A stretch of DNA of 64,000 nucleotides from Hyaloscypha bicolor E. Lineage: Eukaryota; Ascomycota; Leotiomycetes; Helotiales; Hyaloscyphaceae. Position numbers and translations under genes: made by a program. The notes beneath the pieces were generated by a model that searched no databases, was not told the origin of the DNA, and saw only the letters and a list, made by a program, of their open reading frames with translations. The stretch covers positions 248,001-312,000 of the forward strand of contig NW_020194559.1 of NCBI RefSeq assembly GCF_002865645.1, written 5' to 3'. Positions 1-9,785 of this stretch are shown piece by piece (the stretch's first letter is position 1; the number at the start of each line of letters is the position of its first letter).

Positions 1-258
1 GTCTGCCGGGAGGGTTGAAATAAAGACACCCTCTCTCCACCTAATGTTCCAGCTTCCTGCTCTGCTCTTGCTTGCCGGCGCAATTGGGGGTGAGCTCGAA
101 TAACAAAGCCTCAAGCTTCACTGCCTCGGCGCATGTCTCGCAACCCCTGACTTTGACCAAAAAGCGACCTCTTTTGCCTTAACCAATCGATAAGCAGCAG
201 CGACATTCCCCCGATAACAAATTTCCCGTCAAGGTCCAGAAGAACTCCCTCGAACACT

Positions 259-265
259 TTATAAG
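259..265 (+). promoter_or_regulatory. TATA-like box upstream of arsH
   Basis: A TTATAAG element lies about 80 bp before the chosen arsH start codon and about 25 bp before a short upstream reading frame. The remainder of bases 1-287 is C/T-rich leader or promoter sequence with no coding feature that I can support. Confidence 0.4.
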
Positions 266-287
266 CCTCGCCCACAACTCACCCACA

Positions 288-341
288 ATGGCTTCCTGCT
301 CCTCTCCAGCCACTTTCTCCGAACATCGTCTCCCTCCATGA
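288..341 (+). promoter_or_regulatory. upstream ORF overlapping the arsH start codon (ATGA)
   Basis: A 17-codon reading frame starts in the good context CACAATGG at 288. Its TGA stop (339-341) overlaps the ATG of the ArsH frame (338-340) in the four bases ATGA. This geometry is known from termination-reinitiation systems, so the short frame may limit translation of the downstream gene. This is a sequence observation; use of the uORF is inference. If translation really begins at the in-frame ATG at 404, the overlap would mean nothing. Confidence 0.45.
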
Positions 342-1377
342 GGCCTTTCCTCTCTTCTCCCCGCTACCTCACACGATCAATACTCTCCAAAGCCGTCCAT
401 CAAATGGGCTCCATTGTCGCCTCCCGAGAGCTCAGGACTCTAGCACAGGTCCCCCAACTCGCCCTCTCTGTCGCAGAAGACGATGCAGAAATCAGAGCAA
501 AATACCGACCTTTCCTGCTTGATCCAGAGGTAGAAGCCACAGATTGGATCTCGCAATTGGAGCTCGACACCGTGATGTCCATTTCCTCAGCCGATATCGA
601 GAAGACCGGTTCTCGACTCAAGGTCTTGGTCCTCTACGGGAGTCTGCGTAAACGGTACCCCAACCATATCCTCGCATTTCACTTTTTCTAGTTTTGATTG
701 CTGATATGCGGTGGAATGGACATAGGTCTTATTCCAAACTCATGGCTTTCGAAGCTTCCCGCATCCTCCACCGCCTCGGCTGCGACGTCCGGATCTTCAA
801 CCCCTCCGCCCTCCCCATCCGCGACTCAGTCCCAGACACGCATCCCTCGGTCCAAGAACTACGCTCCCTCTCTGCATGGTCCGACGGTCACGTCTGGGTC
901 ACGCCCGAACAGCACGGGAACCTAACCGCCGTGTTCAAAAACCAAATCGACTGGATCCCGCTCTCCACCGGTTCCGTACGTCCCACCCAAGGCCGCACAT
1001 TATCGATAGTCCAAATCAATGGCGGTAGTCAGAGTTTCAATGCGTTGAATAGTTTAAGGATATTGGGGAGGTGGATGAGGATGTGGACGATTCCCAATCA
1101 GAGCAGTTTGCCGATGGCATATAAGAATTTCGAGGATGAAGGAGGTGATGGGAGTGGGAAAGCGAGACTACTGCCGTCTGGGAATAGAGAGCGGTTGGTG
1201 GATTGCATGGAGGAATTTGTGAAGTTCACAGTGATGCAACGGCCGTATAAGGAGAGTTTTGGGGATCGGTTTAGTGAGCGGAAGGAGAGGAGGGAGAGGA
1301 GGGAGAGGGAAGAGAAGAGGAGGTTAAAGGAGATTGCAGAGAAGGAGAAGGAGTTGGCTGTTGGAGGGAGCGTATAG
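338..1377 (+). CDS. arsH: ArsH-type NADPH-dependent FMN reductase (organoarsenical resistance)
   Basis: Two exons, 338-654 and 726-1377, with a 71 bp GT-AG intron (branch point near TTGCTGAT), give about 322 residues. The spliced frame reads LKVLVLYGSLRKRSYSKLMA, the flavodoxin-like phosphate loop of ArsH. It continues through SPEQHGNLTAVFKNQIDWIP-like and TGSVRPTQGRTL motifs, GGSQSFNALNSLRILGRWMR and PSGNRERLVDCMEEFVK. Family knowledge: ArsH reduces FMN or quinones with NADPH and oxidises trivalent methylarsenicals in the cytosol. The C-terminus ends in a charged Arg/Glu/Lys helix of about 35 residues. The start at 338 is the first ATG in frame; 404 is an alternative and would still keep the whole domain. 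No other ars gene lies beside it. Confidence 0.93.
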
Positions 1378-1437
1378 AGGCGGCTGTACCTCCACTTTAA
1401 GTAGGCTTTTCAATCTAGACGGCTAGGGGGTCAAACT

Positions 1438-2209
1438 TTACGCTCCATCCCCCTTCTCTTGTTTTTCTTCCTTCGGAGCCTCCGTTTCCACCCTCCCGTC
1501 ACTCCCATCTTTAACCTCCACCCCAGGCCTATCAAAATAAAACAACCAAGCATCACTCTTCAGCCCACCATCCACAAACCTCTCATAACTCTCCTTCAGC
1601 ACCTCTCCCTTCTTCCCACCACATTTAACACAAACCCTCTGACTCGCCACATTCTCCGGGTGCGTTTTGGCTACTAACCTAACCACATTCATCCTTTCTG
1701 CCATCCTTTAGTTTTTCCCCCTGGTTGAAATTACGGACATGAAAGAAGGGAAAGGAAAGGAAATGGACGTACCAGGAAGCGTCCAATACAGTTCCAGAAA
1801 CGTCTTAAAGCCCTCAGTAGTGTACCCCGTCCCCCAATACTCGACATTCGAACAATAACCAACCTCCATACCTTTTTCACACCACCTATTCGTCCCCACA
1901 AATCCCACCATCTTCAAACCCCCCTTCTCATTCTTCTCATCTTTCAACAACAGAGCATATTTATCTATATCCCAGGTCTCTTTCGTTGGGAGTATCATGT
2001 ACTAGCCAGTCACGCGATTCTTCGAGCGTGTCCTTTTTCGGTTTTGATCTGGAATTCTCTTAATATTTAGAGAAAAGGGAAAGGGGAAAGGGGACATACG
2101 ACCATAAAACCGCCTCGTCATTATTCCAGAGCTCGTGGAAATCTTCTAGATGTTGTACGCCAAGTGGCTCGAGATATAACCTTTCGGTTTCTGCTGCATA
2201 GGTTGTCAT
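1438..2209 (-). pseudogene. GNAT-family N-acetyltransferase with one frameshift
   Basis: Three exons on the minus strand: 2209-2100, 2048-1773 and 1697-1438. Their junctions are canonical and join homologous protein cleanly (WSSKPKKDTLEESRDWL across intron 1; LELYWTLPERMNVVRL across intron 2). Motifs are those of RimJ/RimL-like GNAT enzymes: KMVGFVGTNRW, EVGYCSNVEYWGTGYTTEGF (acetyl-CoA binding region) and KTHPENVASQRVCVKCG. The summed exon length is 646 nt, one more than a multiple of three. The break is at about 1999-2003, where the frame of ...SRDWLV must slip by one base into MILPTKETWDIDKYALLL. Substrate cannot be told. It is either a recent pseudogene or a single-base assembly error; apart from this one base every motif expected of the domain is present. 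Confidence 0.8.
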
Positions 2210-2754
2210 GTCCTTTGGAACTGCGGGGTTGAGGGTCTAGCTGAACAGCTAGGAATTTCTATGGAAAGGTTTCTGTGGATGACACAATACGAGATGGGTG
2301 GAAATTCTGAAGAGAGGAACTGTGGTGTTCGATGGTAGCGGGGAGAGATGGAACGCCCTCCGATGACTTGACTTGCTGGAAAAGGCTGAGTGGTTGTAAG
2401 ACGGGTGATTTGGACACCGTGAAGAGTGAAAGGTCGCCTTGGGAGGAGAGGGCAGCTCTTATAAGTCGCCCCAGCGAGGATGTGCTAAGAGAGGAAGGCC
2501 GATGAGATAGAGGGATGGTGGGGTGAATCACGTGCTTGGCGGGGTATCTTTGGTCTATGGATGATATCAGGGACGAGAGGGACGAGTTGAGAGAGGTCTT
2601 GTGAATCAAAGGAGTGTTTTGTATTCTTTTGTATCATACTTTCATTCATGAGAGGCGGATCCAAACTTTCCCTTATCCTATCCATTGCTCCATCCATCCA
2701 TTTACTCTTTTTCCTGCCCTATCCCTTCCATCCCTGCTCTCACTTCAAGCTCCT
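2210..2754. other. gene-free interval
   Basis: Lies between the 5' end of the GNAT gene and the 3' end of the fasciclin gene. It is strongly purine-rich on the + strand up to about 2610, then pyrimidine-rich. The short open frames here are Ser- or Pro-rich products of that skew. I see no gene, RNA or repeat. Confidence 0.6.
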
Positions 2755-4283
2755 TCACAACTCATCCTCGAAATGCGGAATCAACCTCTCCTTAAACTCC
2801 TCCAACTCCATCTCCCCATCCTCCTCAGCCTTCTCCTCCCTCCCTCGAGGAGTCTTGGGTGGGATTAACACACTACTCACAACATGAATGACCCCATCCC
2901 TCGCAATCCCATCCTGGACCGCCACGCTCGAGAATCCATTAATCTTCATACTAATAAAGCCTCCATACCGCGCCACGTCAATACTCAAACTCTTCTCATC
3001 CAACAGTGTCGGGAGATCAACATGGAAATATCCCTTCGGGATATCTTCCTCGCCGAATTGTTCTCGTCCATGACATCTAACACTATCAACTGACTTGGCC
3101 TTGTAGAAAGCATCAGAATACAAAGTCTGGTTGGCAACAACATGGTATTTTAAGAGAGCCTTTAGATATTTCTCGCCGTACTTGCTGAAGAGGAAGGCGT
3201 TGATGCGCGGACCGAGTTTCTTGAATGCCAAGTTCGAGGGTGCGAAGATGGTTCCTCCCTCATGGGGAGAGGACGTGATGGCTTCGAAGAGACCGGTTTT
3301 CTCGAGGCCGAGTTGGAGAGTGCTGAATTCGGTGGGGAGGAAGGAGATGATTTTAAGGGCTTCAGGTGGCGGGAGGATGATGGAGTCGACGCCATGGATT
3401 ACGCCGTTGGATCCAAACTATTGCTCTGGTTAGATTGGGTAAAGAGAGGGGAGATGGGGAAACAAGAAGGAGGACGAACAATGTTGACAGCAATAATCTT
3501 GCTGTAGAAGTTGATATTGAGACCCTTGAGGAGACCGAGTCCTACACGGAGTCTTTGTGGCTCTCCGCCGAGTTTGTCTTCTCCAAGCGCAGTGGGGATG
3601 GTGTGTGATGTCACGATTCGACCAGCGGGATAGAAGTCGGGTGAGAGGTGGTAAGACAGGACTTTCTTGATGAGTTCCTTTGAAGGCTTCTTGTGTCCCT
3701 TGGGGATTTTCTCAAACGCCTTGTCGATTGGAGCGAAGAGAGTGTAGTTTGCGGCCGTGCCGTTCAATGTCTCAACCAAGTCGGGGTACTCGTTGATGAG
3801 CTCGGCCAGCCTGGTGGTGTACTTGCTGCTCGAGATGAGCTGGTAGATAGTCTTGTTCGACTTGTGGTGGGGACCGCCATGGCCATGATGCGGCGGTTTG
3901 CGGTGGTGTGGTGGCTTGTGAGGAGGATGTTTCGGTGGTTCAAAGACATCGATGCCATCTGGAGTTTCCATGGCGGTGTCGAGCCATCCTGCCATGTCGA
4001 ACTTGGTCATGGACATATGGCACTCGAAAGTACCCTTGGCTTGTTGAGCAGCATCATTGGCCGCATTGAAAGCATTGTCCAATGCGTTCTCGGAGAATGC
4101 AACGGCGTTCTTGAATGATTCCTCGACTCCTTCCCAGAGTTCTTCGACGTTGCCCTGCAACTTGCCGAAGAAAGATGGCTCCTTTTGAGATTCGAGGACG
4201 ATCTGGTCGGTCATCTGCTCGTCAGGAAGGACGAATGCAGAGCTGATGACCGCAAGCGGCAGTAAGGTATTGACAAACTTCAT
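2755..4283 (-). CDS. secreted protein with two fasciclin (FAS1) domains
   Basis: Exons 4283-3480 and 3417-2755 around a 62 bp GT-AG intron encode about 488 residues. A signal peptide (MKFVNTLLPLAVISSAFVLP) is followed by an amphipathic acidic region and a His/Pro-rich linker at about residues 117-145. FAS1 domain 1 (TIYQLISSS, NYTLFAPIDKAFEKIP, then GSNGVIHGVDSIILPP across the intron) and FAS1 domain 2 (GLFEAITS, GTIFAPSNLAFKKLG, DGVIHVVSSVLIPP) follow. FAS1 domains act in adhesion at membranes or walls. There is no hydrophobic C-terminal tail for a GPI anchor. The protein ends in ...FEDEL, which resembles but does not exactly match an ER-retrieval tetrapeptide. The ATG at 4283 was chosen because it begins the signal peptide; an in-frame ATG at 4352 would bury it. 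Confidence 0.88.
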
Positions 4284-5345
4284 TTTGATGATTTTGATGT
4301 GTTCGGTGAAGTTGGAAGAGATGGGAAGATGAAAAGAGAGATGAAGCAACACTGCCTAGAGGTTGCGTGATGACGCCTAATAAGCTCGGAGCCGAACTTT
4401 CTGATACACTCCGAGGTGGATGAAGCGGGGTTGCGAGAAAACGAAGCTTAAAATCGAGAGAGGATTGGAGGCGAGGAACAAAACCAAGTTGATCTACTTA
4501 AATCCGAGCTGCGTACCCGACTTGGGCGATGAGGCTTCAGGAGCTTGCGTGTCGTCTGCTGAAATGGGATCATGGCATCATCGAGTTGGTGCTATTGGAC
4601 CCCTGCTTACCCCTCGATCGGCGCATCTTGATGCCGATATTCAGAATCCCATATTCCGAGAGAAGGCATGCGATTGGCTAGATGAGCAGCTGGTGGGGGA
4701 AAAAGCAGAATTCCGAATTGATGAGAGGAAGGAAAGATTGAGATACTTATAAGTTTGAGGGAATGGGAGATGAAGTCAAACCCCGCAACGCTCCTGCATT
4801 GTCAACCTCAACCTCGATAACGATAAGAGCTCTGACTGCGGGGGATCGACGCTGAAAGTTGGACCAGGGGTAACGACAAGAGAGATGGCCTTGGTGCACT
4901 TGCAATCTCTTCGGTGTTCGTTCAGGAAGTTCACCTCTTTTGAAATTATGTCAATGTTTTCAAATTGTCGCCAAAGTCTTCGGACATTCTGAATCTTCAA
5001 CCTCGCCTTGTCAACTCTCGCCCTCGCATCTCTCAGGTCTTAAGCTCCCCGTGTTTGATACCATTGGGAACCCATGAATCATCTATCTTCCACTCTCTAA
5101 CACGACAGCGCCACTGCAAGGCTTGTGAGACTTTGCAAAAACGTGCTCCCTAGGCCAACGTTGCCTGCTCCGGAGACTTCATCCCTGCCAAACCTCCCAC
5201 CCGTATTTGTATTCAGCTTAACATCTCAAAGACTATGCATCTCGCTGATCCATTTGTTTAATGTTGAGGTGCATCGAGAGAAGTGCCCATAAGCAAAGGA
5301 ATCACGCAGAGGAGGAAAGCATCAACTGCTGATAAACCTTTTGCT
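4284..5345. other. gene-free interval
   Basis: This lies between the start of the fasciclin gene and the 3' end of NBP35. It holds the fasciclin promoter and the NBP35 downstream region. The open frames are short, lack domain-like sequence and overlap on opposite strands. I see no gene or repeat. Confidence 0.6.
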
Positions 5346-6454
5346 TCAAGGTTCTTCGTCAGGAATGACCTGTTCGTTGTCTAGCTTGAGCTGGGATGCC
5401 AAACCCCTAACGACACACTTCAATGCTTTGCATGCCGGGCTGTCCGCGAAAGAGTCGAAGAAGCTCTCTCCATAATCGCATGCCATTCCTATCCTAGGAT
5501 CCAAAGGCACTGACCCTAGAAACGGGATTCCCATTTCTTTTGCCAACGCTCTACCACCGCCTGTTGCTATTCCAATCATCAGCGCCATTCTCGCTAAGGG
5601 GGGTGGGAGCAACTCACTAGCCTGAAAAATCTGACTCTCAAAAGTACAATTCGGACAAACAAACCCACTCATATTCTCCACCAGTCCCAAAATCTTAATC
5701 CCCGTCTTCATGCAAAACTGTATCTCCCTCCTGACATCCAGCAGCGCCACCTCCTGTGGGGTGGTAACCACCACCGCGCCATCAATCCCACTCTCCTTCA
5801 GCAGCTGCACAACACTCAGATGCTCATCGCTTGTCCCCGGCGGCGTATCACACAGCAAGAAATCCAAATCTCCCCAATCTACATCCCGCAGAAACTGCTT
5901 GATCAACCCATTTTTCTTCGCTCCGCGCCATATTATCGCGTCGTCGCGGCTCGGCAGCATGAATTGGATAGACATGAGGGACAAGTTGTCGAGGACGTAA
6001 ACAGGCGACCAGCCTGCGGAGGATATGTGGATGGTTTCGCTTTCGACGCCCATCATTTTGGGCATGGAGGGGCCGGTGAGATCGAGGTCGAGTACGCCGA
6101 CTGTCGAGTCGGGATTATTTGCGAATGCGTGTGCGAGGAGGCCTGTGAGGGTGCTTTTGCCTACGCCGCCTTTGCCGCTGAGGACCTGGAGCTGGTGTCA
6201 GTTTTGAGGTCTGCTGATGGTGGGAAGAGGGGATTGACTAATATCTTGTGCTTCACGTCTGACAGCCTCTCTGTTATGGCGGGGATATCTAGATCAGGTC
6301 CCTTGGGTGCCGAAGCGCATATCTCTTTGTTTGGACATGTTTGACATGCATCCCCTTGTCCAGCTTGCTGGGACTCTGGACCTGGACAGTGCTCTGGTTC
6401 TGGGGCAACAAGTTGGTTCGTGCCACTCTCCTGTGGCTCTTCTAAAGACGGCAT
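5346..6454 (-). CDS. NBP35: Nbp35, cytosolic Fe-S cluster assembly scaffold P-loop ATPase
   Basis: Three exons: 6454-6239, 6185-5618 and 5566-5346, giving 334 residues. The N-terminus has the Nbp35-specific Cys cluster [21 protein letters not shown] (spacing C-13-C-2-C-5-C). Intron 1 (53 bp) splits [15 protein letters not shown], the deviant Walker A. Then follow [29 protein letters not shown] and the CPNC that binds the bridging cluster with Cfd1. Intron 2 (51 bp, GTGAGT...TAG) is stop-free and in frame, so it can be missed. Removing it restores the family sequence [16 protein letters not shown]. The protein transfers [4Fe-4S] clusters in the cytosolic CIA pathway and is normally essential in yeast. 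The start was chosen because it lies just upstream of the Cys cluster and gives the family length. Confidence 0.95.
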
Positions 6455-7873
6455 CGTTGCGGTGTTGGTTGTGTTGAAAGAATGAAGGCTTGTTTCTAGT
6501 GGCGGCGATGTCGGCTTAGAAATACACGAGACGAGCCCGATCTGAGAAGACGCTAAGATAACCTTAATTAACACCCCTGAGCAATTTAAACATCCCAACC
6601 ACCGTTTCCTCTCCATTCAAAAGAAAACCAACTCGGAAGTGTCTCAGATTATTGCAACCAAGCAGTTGTACCTTTCATGAATTTTGCATCAAGCGAGGTA
6701 CTTACATTGTCGAAGAAGTATATGTTATTCAAGAAGCATGCATGTTTTGCTTCTCTGAATTCAGAAAGATGCTGTCGAATAAAAATGCACGCACTGCAAT
6801 TTTAGCCCCGTCGAGGAGGATCAAGAAACAACCTCAGGCACGGATGTCTCAACTTTCTTCCTCGTAGAACTAGACATTATTCTGGCTAGACTGGGCAAAA
6901 TTCAAAATCTGGACTGCCCGAGAAAGTTTCTTCCATCTGCCTTTTGGAGTTGGCATTTTCACTTAAAAGAGCAGGCCTCTGTGCAAACTTCGATTACCCG
7001 TTTTCCTCTAGTTTCTTTACAGGGTCTTCGGGCCGCCCAAGATGGAAATTCCTCTCCAAAAGTTCAGATCACGCATTTTGAAGTGAGCAACTCATTGGCT
7101 TGCTCCACCCGCCTCCAATTTCGATAACATCGAGCAATGCCTCGACGAGCCTTGGCAAACAGACTCGCGGCAAAGTCGCATCTCCACCCCCAAGGGTCTC
7201 CAAAACGAGATGTCGAGATGTCGAGACGTCCAAAATCTATCATCAAACCCTCAAGCGTTTGAGAGACGGTCAACCAAGGTCCGTACCCCACGCCATCAAG
7301 AAGGATACAGTGGAGAACAGAAGCACTCCGAGGGCTGGAAGTGCAGAAGTACCCCGATGCATAAAAAGGCCCTTTAATGTTTTCAAAGCCAACCGACAAC
7401 ACCCCGCAATCGAAAGATTTCCGCGGAGTCCAGACGTGGCTTCCAAATCCTCGAAATCTAGACCAGGAAGCATGCAGAGCCTGCAGGGCGGGAAATCCCA
7501 CACAACTTGAAAACAAGCTTTCGAAGCGAGGCCCGTGAATCTTGGCTCAGCTAAAGATAAAATAGCATCAAACTTGCCATCGAATTTGACTTTTGCAGCT
7601 CATAGCAGATCCTCGGTTTGGCAGAGCCAACGACCAAATGAAATCTAGGAATCTAGAGTTTCTCAAGGTAGGAACGCGAGTGCGTGGAGCATTATGCGGG
7701 GGTGATTCGCTAATATCAGCCCACACTCGTCATTGAGCTCTGTCGTCATACATACAAACAGCTTCCAGTTCTGTATTCAAGAACCTCATCTCCCCCACAC
7801 TCAGTTTCTTTCAACATTCCCCAGTCCGACTTCAACTTCAATTGACAACAGATCCTTCACCAAACGACCCAAA
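6455..7873. other. gene-free interval between NBP35 and glutamate decarboxylase
   Basis: This divergent intergenic region of 1.4 kb holds both promoters. A 136-codon open frame at 7100-7510 (+) and an overlapping 150-codon frame on the other strand show no recognisable domain, and neither looks clearly coding. No repeat or RNA was seen. Confidence 0.55.
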
Positions 7874-9667
7874 ATGTCTCTGGCACGCCATGTACGTTTA
7901 CCTCTCCATCACCTTACTTCAACTCCTTAACACAATCCTAACAGAAGACAGGTCGACCCCGACGAAATCATCCAATCCCTCCACGGCCTCCATATGTCTT
8001 CCGCCGGACGTCAACACGTGCACTCCCAAGGTGGAACCTCTCACATAACTCCCTATTCTACCCGCTACGCCAGCAAGCAAGAGATCTCCAAATTCAAAAT
8101 CCCCCACAATGGCGCCCCTGCCGACGCCGTCCACCAGATGCTGAAAGACGAGCTCGATCTGGACGGACGCCCTAACCTAAACCTCGCCTCATTCGTCGGA
8201 ACATACATGGAAACGCACGCCGAGCAGCTCATGTTCGAAAACATCAGCAAGAATATGTCTGATGCAGATGAGTACCCGGCAATGATGCAGATGCACGCGC
8301 GCTGCGTCTCTATCCTCGCTCACCTGTGGGGTGTTCAGAAGGGCGAAAGGGCCATTGGATCAGCTACCACGGGCTCGAGTGAAGCCATTCATCTGGGTGG
8401 TCTGGCGATGAAGAGACGCTGGCAGGAAAAGAGAATCGCTGAAGGGAAAGACACGAGTAAACCGAATATACTCATGGGCGCCAACGCACAAGTCGCGCTC
8501 GAGAAATTCGCGCGGTATTTCGAGGTCGAGGCGAGGATCCTCCCTGTTTCCGAGAAGTCAAACTTCCGCCTCGACCCAGAGCTCGTGAAGCAGAATATCG
8601 ACGAGAACACCATCGGGGTGTTCGTCATCCTGGGCTCTACGTATACAGGACATTATGAGCCGGTAGAAGAGATCAGCAATATTCTAGATGAGTACGAAAA
8701 TAAGACCGGAGTCGATATCCCAATCCACGTCGACGCCGCATCAGGGGGTTTCATCGCACCATTCACGCACGCGAAAGTGAAGTGGGATTTCTCTCTCCCG
8801 CGCGTGAAAAGCATCAACACATCAGGCCATAAATTCGGGCTTGTGTACGCGGGCGTCGGATGGATTATCTGGCGCGATGAAGCGCTCTTGCCGAAACATC
8901 TAGTTTTCGAACTGCATTACCTAGGTGGCACCGAGGAATCATACACTCTTAACTTTTCGAGACCTGGTGCTCAAATCATTGCCCAGTATTACAACCTGAT
9001 ACACCTTGGTTTCACTGGATATCGGCAAATCATGGAGAACTGTCTGTCGAACGCACGCTTACTTTCAAAGTCATTGGAGGCTACGGGATGGTATACTTGC
9101 GTCTCTGATATCCACCGTCCAGTCGGCGAGCACAGCTTCCTCGGCACGGCAGCGAAGGTATTCAGCAAAGAAGACGAGACGTCTGCTGGTACGTCCTATT
9201 CTCCCTTCCATCCCTCTCCTTCCCCTCCTCCTCATCATTCCACACTTCTAACCATTAACCTAGATTACAACCCCGGCCTCCCCGTCGTAGCATTCCGCTT
9301 CTCAGACGAGTTCAAGAAGGAATTCCCCCATCTGAAACAAGATACCATCTCCAAGCTCCTCCGCGCAAAGCAATACATCATCCCCAACTACCCTCTCCCT
9401 CCCAACGAAGACAGCATCGAGATCCTTCGCGTCGTGGTCCGCGAAAGCATGTCTTTCGATCTTCTGGATCGATTGATTACGGATATCTGTGCTACGACGC
9501 AGGATCTGATTGACAATGATAAAGCGGATCTCGCGATTCTGAGTAAGAGCAAAGATACCAGCACCGAGAAAGAATATTCCAGTTCTGGAACACATGCAGA
9601 TGGCTCAACGCAAGGAAGAGGAGGCAAGAGGCCGATGAGCGAGGGTGTGCATAGGAGTGTTTGCTAG
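7874..9667 (+). CDS. GAD1: glutamate decarboxylase (PLP-dependent)
   Basis: Three exons: 7874-7891 (only MSLARH), 7952-9188 and 9264-9667, giving 552 residues. Intron 1 is 60 bp. Intron 2 is 75 bp, in frame and without a stop; removing it joins ETSA to DYNPGLPVVAFRFSD. The group II decarboxylase fold is plain: ATTGSSEAIHLGGLAMK, GSTYTGHYEPVEEI, IPIHVDAASGGFIAPF and the PLP-lysine motif INTSGHKFGLVY. It converts L-glutamate to GABA and CO2 in the cytosol, the entry to the GABA shunt used in acid and oxidative stress and in spore germination. The tail after about residue 505 is Ser/Lys-rich and variable. The tiny first exon was placed by the fit of H/VDPDEIIQ across the splice. Confidence 0.95.
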
Positions 9668-9705
9668 TTTGGTTCATGGAGGGGAGAGGAGATGTAGAGT
9701 AGAGT

Positions 9706-9785
9706 GTGAAGTGGAATTGAGACGGCGGGGGTGGTGTGAGGAGTGGGGCGTGAAGTGGAATTGAGACGGCGGAGGTGGTGTGAGT
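9706..9785. repeat. 44 bp direct repeat, two copies
   Basis: The segment beginning GTGAAGTGGAATTGAGACGG at 9706 recurs at 9750, 44 bp later. The two copies differ mainly by GGGGGTGG versus GGAGGTGG. It lies in the 3' flank, probably the 3' UTR, of the glutamate decarboxylase gene. It may be a slippage or minisatellite product. Confidence 0.75.
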
